Assembly: GCA_001942045.1 (NCBI GenBank)
Contig: MSTD01000036.1
Location: 1 to 25,032 of the forward strand
Direction of reading: 5' to 3'
From: Mycolicibacterium porcinum
GTDB taxonomy: Bacteria > Actinomycetota > Actinomycetes > Mycobacteriales > Mycobacteriaceae
DNA: 25,032 nt
In this document: piece after piece, positions 23,402 through 25,032 of the stretch
How the letters are laid out: the number at the start of each line of letters is the position of its first letter
Position numbering within the stretch: the stretch's first letter is position 1
Position numbers and translations under genes: made by a program
The notes under the pieces: generated by a model
The model's input: only the letters and a program-made list of their open reading frames with translations
Databases searched by the model: none
Told to the model about the DNA's origin: nothing

Positions 23402-24475
23402 GTGAAGAAACGCGTCGTGGTCTGGGGTACCGGTTTCGTCGGGCAGATGGTGATCGCCGAGATCGTCAAGCACCCGCTGTTCGAACTCGTCGGTGTCGGC
23501 GTCAGCAATCCGGAGAAGGTAGGCCGCGACGTTGGCGAGATCTGCGCCCTCGGTGGTCCCATCGGGATCGCGGCCACCGACGACATCGACGCGCTCATCG
23601 CTCTGAAACCCGACGCGGTGGTGCACTACGGGCCGACTGCCGCCCATGCCGACGTCAACATCGACGTCATCACCCGATTCCTGCGGGCCGGCATCGACGT
23701 CTGTTCCACCGCGATGACCCCGTGGGTCTGGCCCAAGATGCACCTCAACCCGCCGAACTGGATCGACCCGATCACCGAGGCCTGTGAGGCGGGCGGGTCG
23801 TCGTGCTTCACCACCGGCATCGACCCCGGCTTCGCGAACGACCTGTTCCCGATGACGCTGATGGGTCTGTGCTCGGAGATCCGCCGCGTGCGCGCCTCGG
23901 AACTACTGGACTACACCAACTACACCGGCGACTACGAGTTCGAGATGGGCATCGGCAAGCCGCCCGAGCACCGCGCCCTGCTCGAAACCCCGGACATCCT
24001 CATTTTCGCCTGGGGCGCAACGGTTCCCATGATCGCGCACGCAGCAGGCATCGAACTCGACGAGATCACCACCACGTGGGACAAGTGGATCACCCCCGAC
24101 GAGCGCAAATCCGCCAAGGGCATCATCCCGGCCGGCAACGTCGCCGCCGTGCGCTTCACGATCAACGGCGTCTACCGCGGCGAGACCCGGATCCAGCTCG
24201 AGCACGTCAACCGGATCGGTCTGGACGCCGCGCCGGACTGGCCGTCCGGAAACGACAACGACGTCTACCGCGTCGACATCGAGGGCACCCCGAGCATCTC
24301 CCAGGAGACCGCGTTCCGGTTCACCGACGGTTCGGGCCGCGATGCGGCCGCCGCGGGCTGCCTGGCCACCGGACTGCGGGCGCTCAACGCCGTGCCCGCG
24401 GTCAATGAACATTTGCCGGGATGGGTCACTCCGCTGGATCTACCACTCATTCCCGGATTCGGGACCATTCGCTAG
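23402..24475 (+). CDS. DapB-N-like NAD(P)H-dependent dehydrogenase
   Basis: A 357-residue protein starting VKKRVVVWGTGFVGQ, a Rossmann nucleotide-binding start (GTGFVG, 9-14) of the type grouped with the dihydrodipicolinate reductase N-terminal domain. Mycobacteria carry many such proteins. They are much longer than true DapB (about 245 aa) and lack its role in lysine synthesis; related enzymes include amine and amino-acid dehydrogenases. The second domain (about 125-330) contains TTGIDPGFANDLFP and the LDYTNYTGDYEFEMGIGKPPE segment. The substrate is unknown. The GTG at 23402 is chosen over the GTG at 23396 because it sits 6 nt after a TAGGGT box, consistent with a leaderless transcript. It is divergent from an SDR gene. 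Confidence 0.82.
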   Translation: MKKRVVVWGTGFVGQMVIAEIVKHPLFELVGVGVSNPEKVGRDVGEICALGGPIGIAATDDIDALIALKPDAVVHYGPTAAHADVNIDVITRFLRAGIDVCSTAMTPWVWPKMHLNPPNWIDPITEACEAGGSSCFTTGIDPGFANDLFPMTLMGLCSEIRRVRASELLDYTNYTGDYEFEMGIGKPPEHRALLETPDILIFAWGATVPMIAHAAGIELDEITTTWDKWITPDERKSAKGIIPAGNVAAVRFTINGVYRGETRIQLEHVNRIGLDAAPDWPSGNDNDVYRVDIEGTPSISQETAFRFTDGSGRDAAAAGCLATGLRALNAVPAVNEHLPGWVTPLDLPLIPGFGTIR

Positions 24476-24512
24476 GTAACGCCTGCCCCGTCAAAAGAGA
24501 TGGACTACCGGA

Positions 24513-24518
24513 TAGGGT
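24513..24518 (+). promoter_or_regulatory. Candidate -10 box (TAGGGT) for the Hsp70-like gene
   Basis: TAGGGT lies 21 nt before the ATG at 24540. The predicted start near 24525 would leave a 15-nt leader holding the GGGGGTG ribosome-binding site. No clear -35 is seen. Confidence 0.4.
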
Positions 24519-24539
24519 CCTTCTCGAAACGGGGGTGAA

Positions 24540-25032
24540 ATGGCAGACGGCATCGGGTTGTCGGTCGGATCGACAAACCTCACAGGGGTGGTGGTCGGCC
24601 GCGCCGCGGTGACACGGTCGCCGGTGCTGACGCTGTTTCCGCACCGGGCCCCGGAAGTGGGCGTACCCAGCGAGAACGCCAACCTGAACGAACGTGGTCT
24701 GATCCTCACCGACTTCGTCGAGCGGGTGGGGGACCCGGTCGGGATGCTGGCTCCGGATGGCTCGTCGCACCGGGGCGAGACGGTGCTGGCCGACGCCCTG
24801 GCGGCGCTGCTCCGCACGCTGACCGGGGGACGCCCATCGGAGGATCCGATCGCCGTCACGCATCCCGCGCATTGGCGGCCCAATCAGGTCGCGGCACTGC
24901 GCGGCGAGTTGGCCGCCGTCGGGGGCTTCGGGGATCCGGTGCTGGTGCCCGACGCGAAGGCCGCGCTGGTCGCGCTGCAGGACAATCCCGGGGTGCCGAC
25001 GCGTGGCGTGATCGCCGTGTGCGACTTCGGAG
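24540..25032 (+). CDS. Hsp70-like actin-fold ATPase, N-terminal part (runs off the window)
   Basis: At least 164 residues, open to the right edge. The N-terminus MADGIGLSVGSTNLTGVVVG is a phosphate-1 loop of the actin/Hsp70 ATPase fold (compare GIDLGTTNS of DnaK). VTHPAHWRPNQVAALRGEL corresponds to the DnaK segment VPAYFNDAQRQA. The last visible residues VIAVCDFG begin the phosphate-2 loop (DLGGGT in DnaK). Mycobacteria have several divergent Hsp70-like proteins with a C-terminal TM and extracytoplasmic tail instead of a substrate-binding domain, and this is likely one of them, but that part is outside the window. Start ATG 24540 with GGGGGTG just upstream. Confidence 0.75.
   Translation, partial: MADGIGLSVGSTNLTGVVVGRAAVTRSPVLTLFPHRAPEVGVPSENANLNERGLILTDFVERVGDPVGMLAPDGSSHRGETVLADALAALLRTLTGGRPSEDPIAVTHPAHWRPNQVAALRGELAAVGGFGDPVLVPDAKAALVALQDNPGVPTRGVIAVCDFG

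Noticed and set aside
1..25032. CRISPR arrays, tRNA or rRNA genes, prophage genes
   Set aside because: No regularly spaced repeats, no tRNA-like cloverleaf ends or rRNA sequence, and no phage structural or integrase genes were seen in the window.

Overview
The window is high-GC actinobacterial DNA that reads as a Mycobacteriaceae chromosome, probably a fast-growing Mycolicibacterium-type species. The evidence is an MmpL4/5-type transporter, an Rv1819c/BacA-type ABC transporter, a PknB-like receptor kinase, a six-helix HAMP adenylate cyclase of the Rv1318c type, DUF1918 and DUF4185 proteins, a mycobacterial Hsp70-like protein, and repeated TAGGGT-type -10 boxes. The species is inferred, not proven.

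Layout. 1-1560 is an insertion-sequence graveyard. The 5' end of an IS256-family element abuts the 3' half of a second IS256-family element, which itself interrupts an IS1182-family transposase whose outer end touches the stop codon of the mmpL gene. 1561-6491 (minus strand) carries an orphan mmpL with a convincing IdeR-type iron box, preceded by bacA. 6732-8283 (plus) is fmdB-fmdA (zinc ribbon plus formamidase). 8399-12496 is a signalling block: a receptor Ser/Thr kinase, a convergent and overlapping class III adenylate cyclase, and a tandem universal stress protein. 12679-14222 holds a secreted DUF4185 protein, which shares its overlapping stop tetranucleotide with a convergent DUF1918 gene.

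14327-20789 (minus) is a peptide-type ABC importer operon: lipoprotein, two permeases and a fused double ATPase, with every junction a 4-nt start/stop overlap. An SDR oxidoreductase follows after 3 nt, and a flavodoxin-fold reductase lies farther downstream. A perfect 19-bp inverted repeat sits just ahead of the operon's first start codon. 20918-22547 (plus) is a small secreted six-cysteine protein followed by a second DUF4185 protein without a signal peptide. 22551-24475 has a second SDR and a divergent DapB-N-like dehydrogenase with a leaderless promoter and a CRP-type site. From 24540 an Hsp70-like ATPase runs off the window.

The most notable points are the pair of DUF4185 (GH183-type, candidate D-arabinan hydrolase) genes, one paired with an uncharacterised secreted cysteine-rich protein; the IdeR box on an mmpL lacking an mmpS; and several palindromic operators with no regulator gene nearby.
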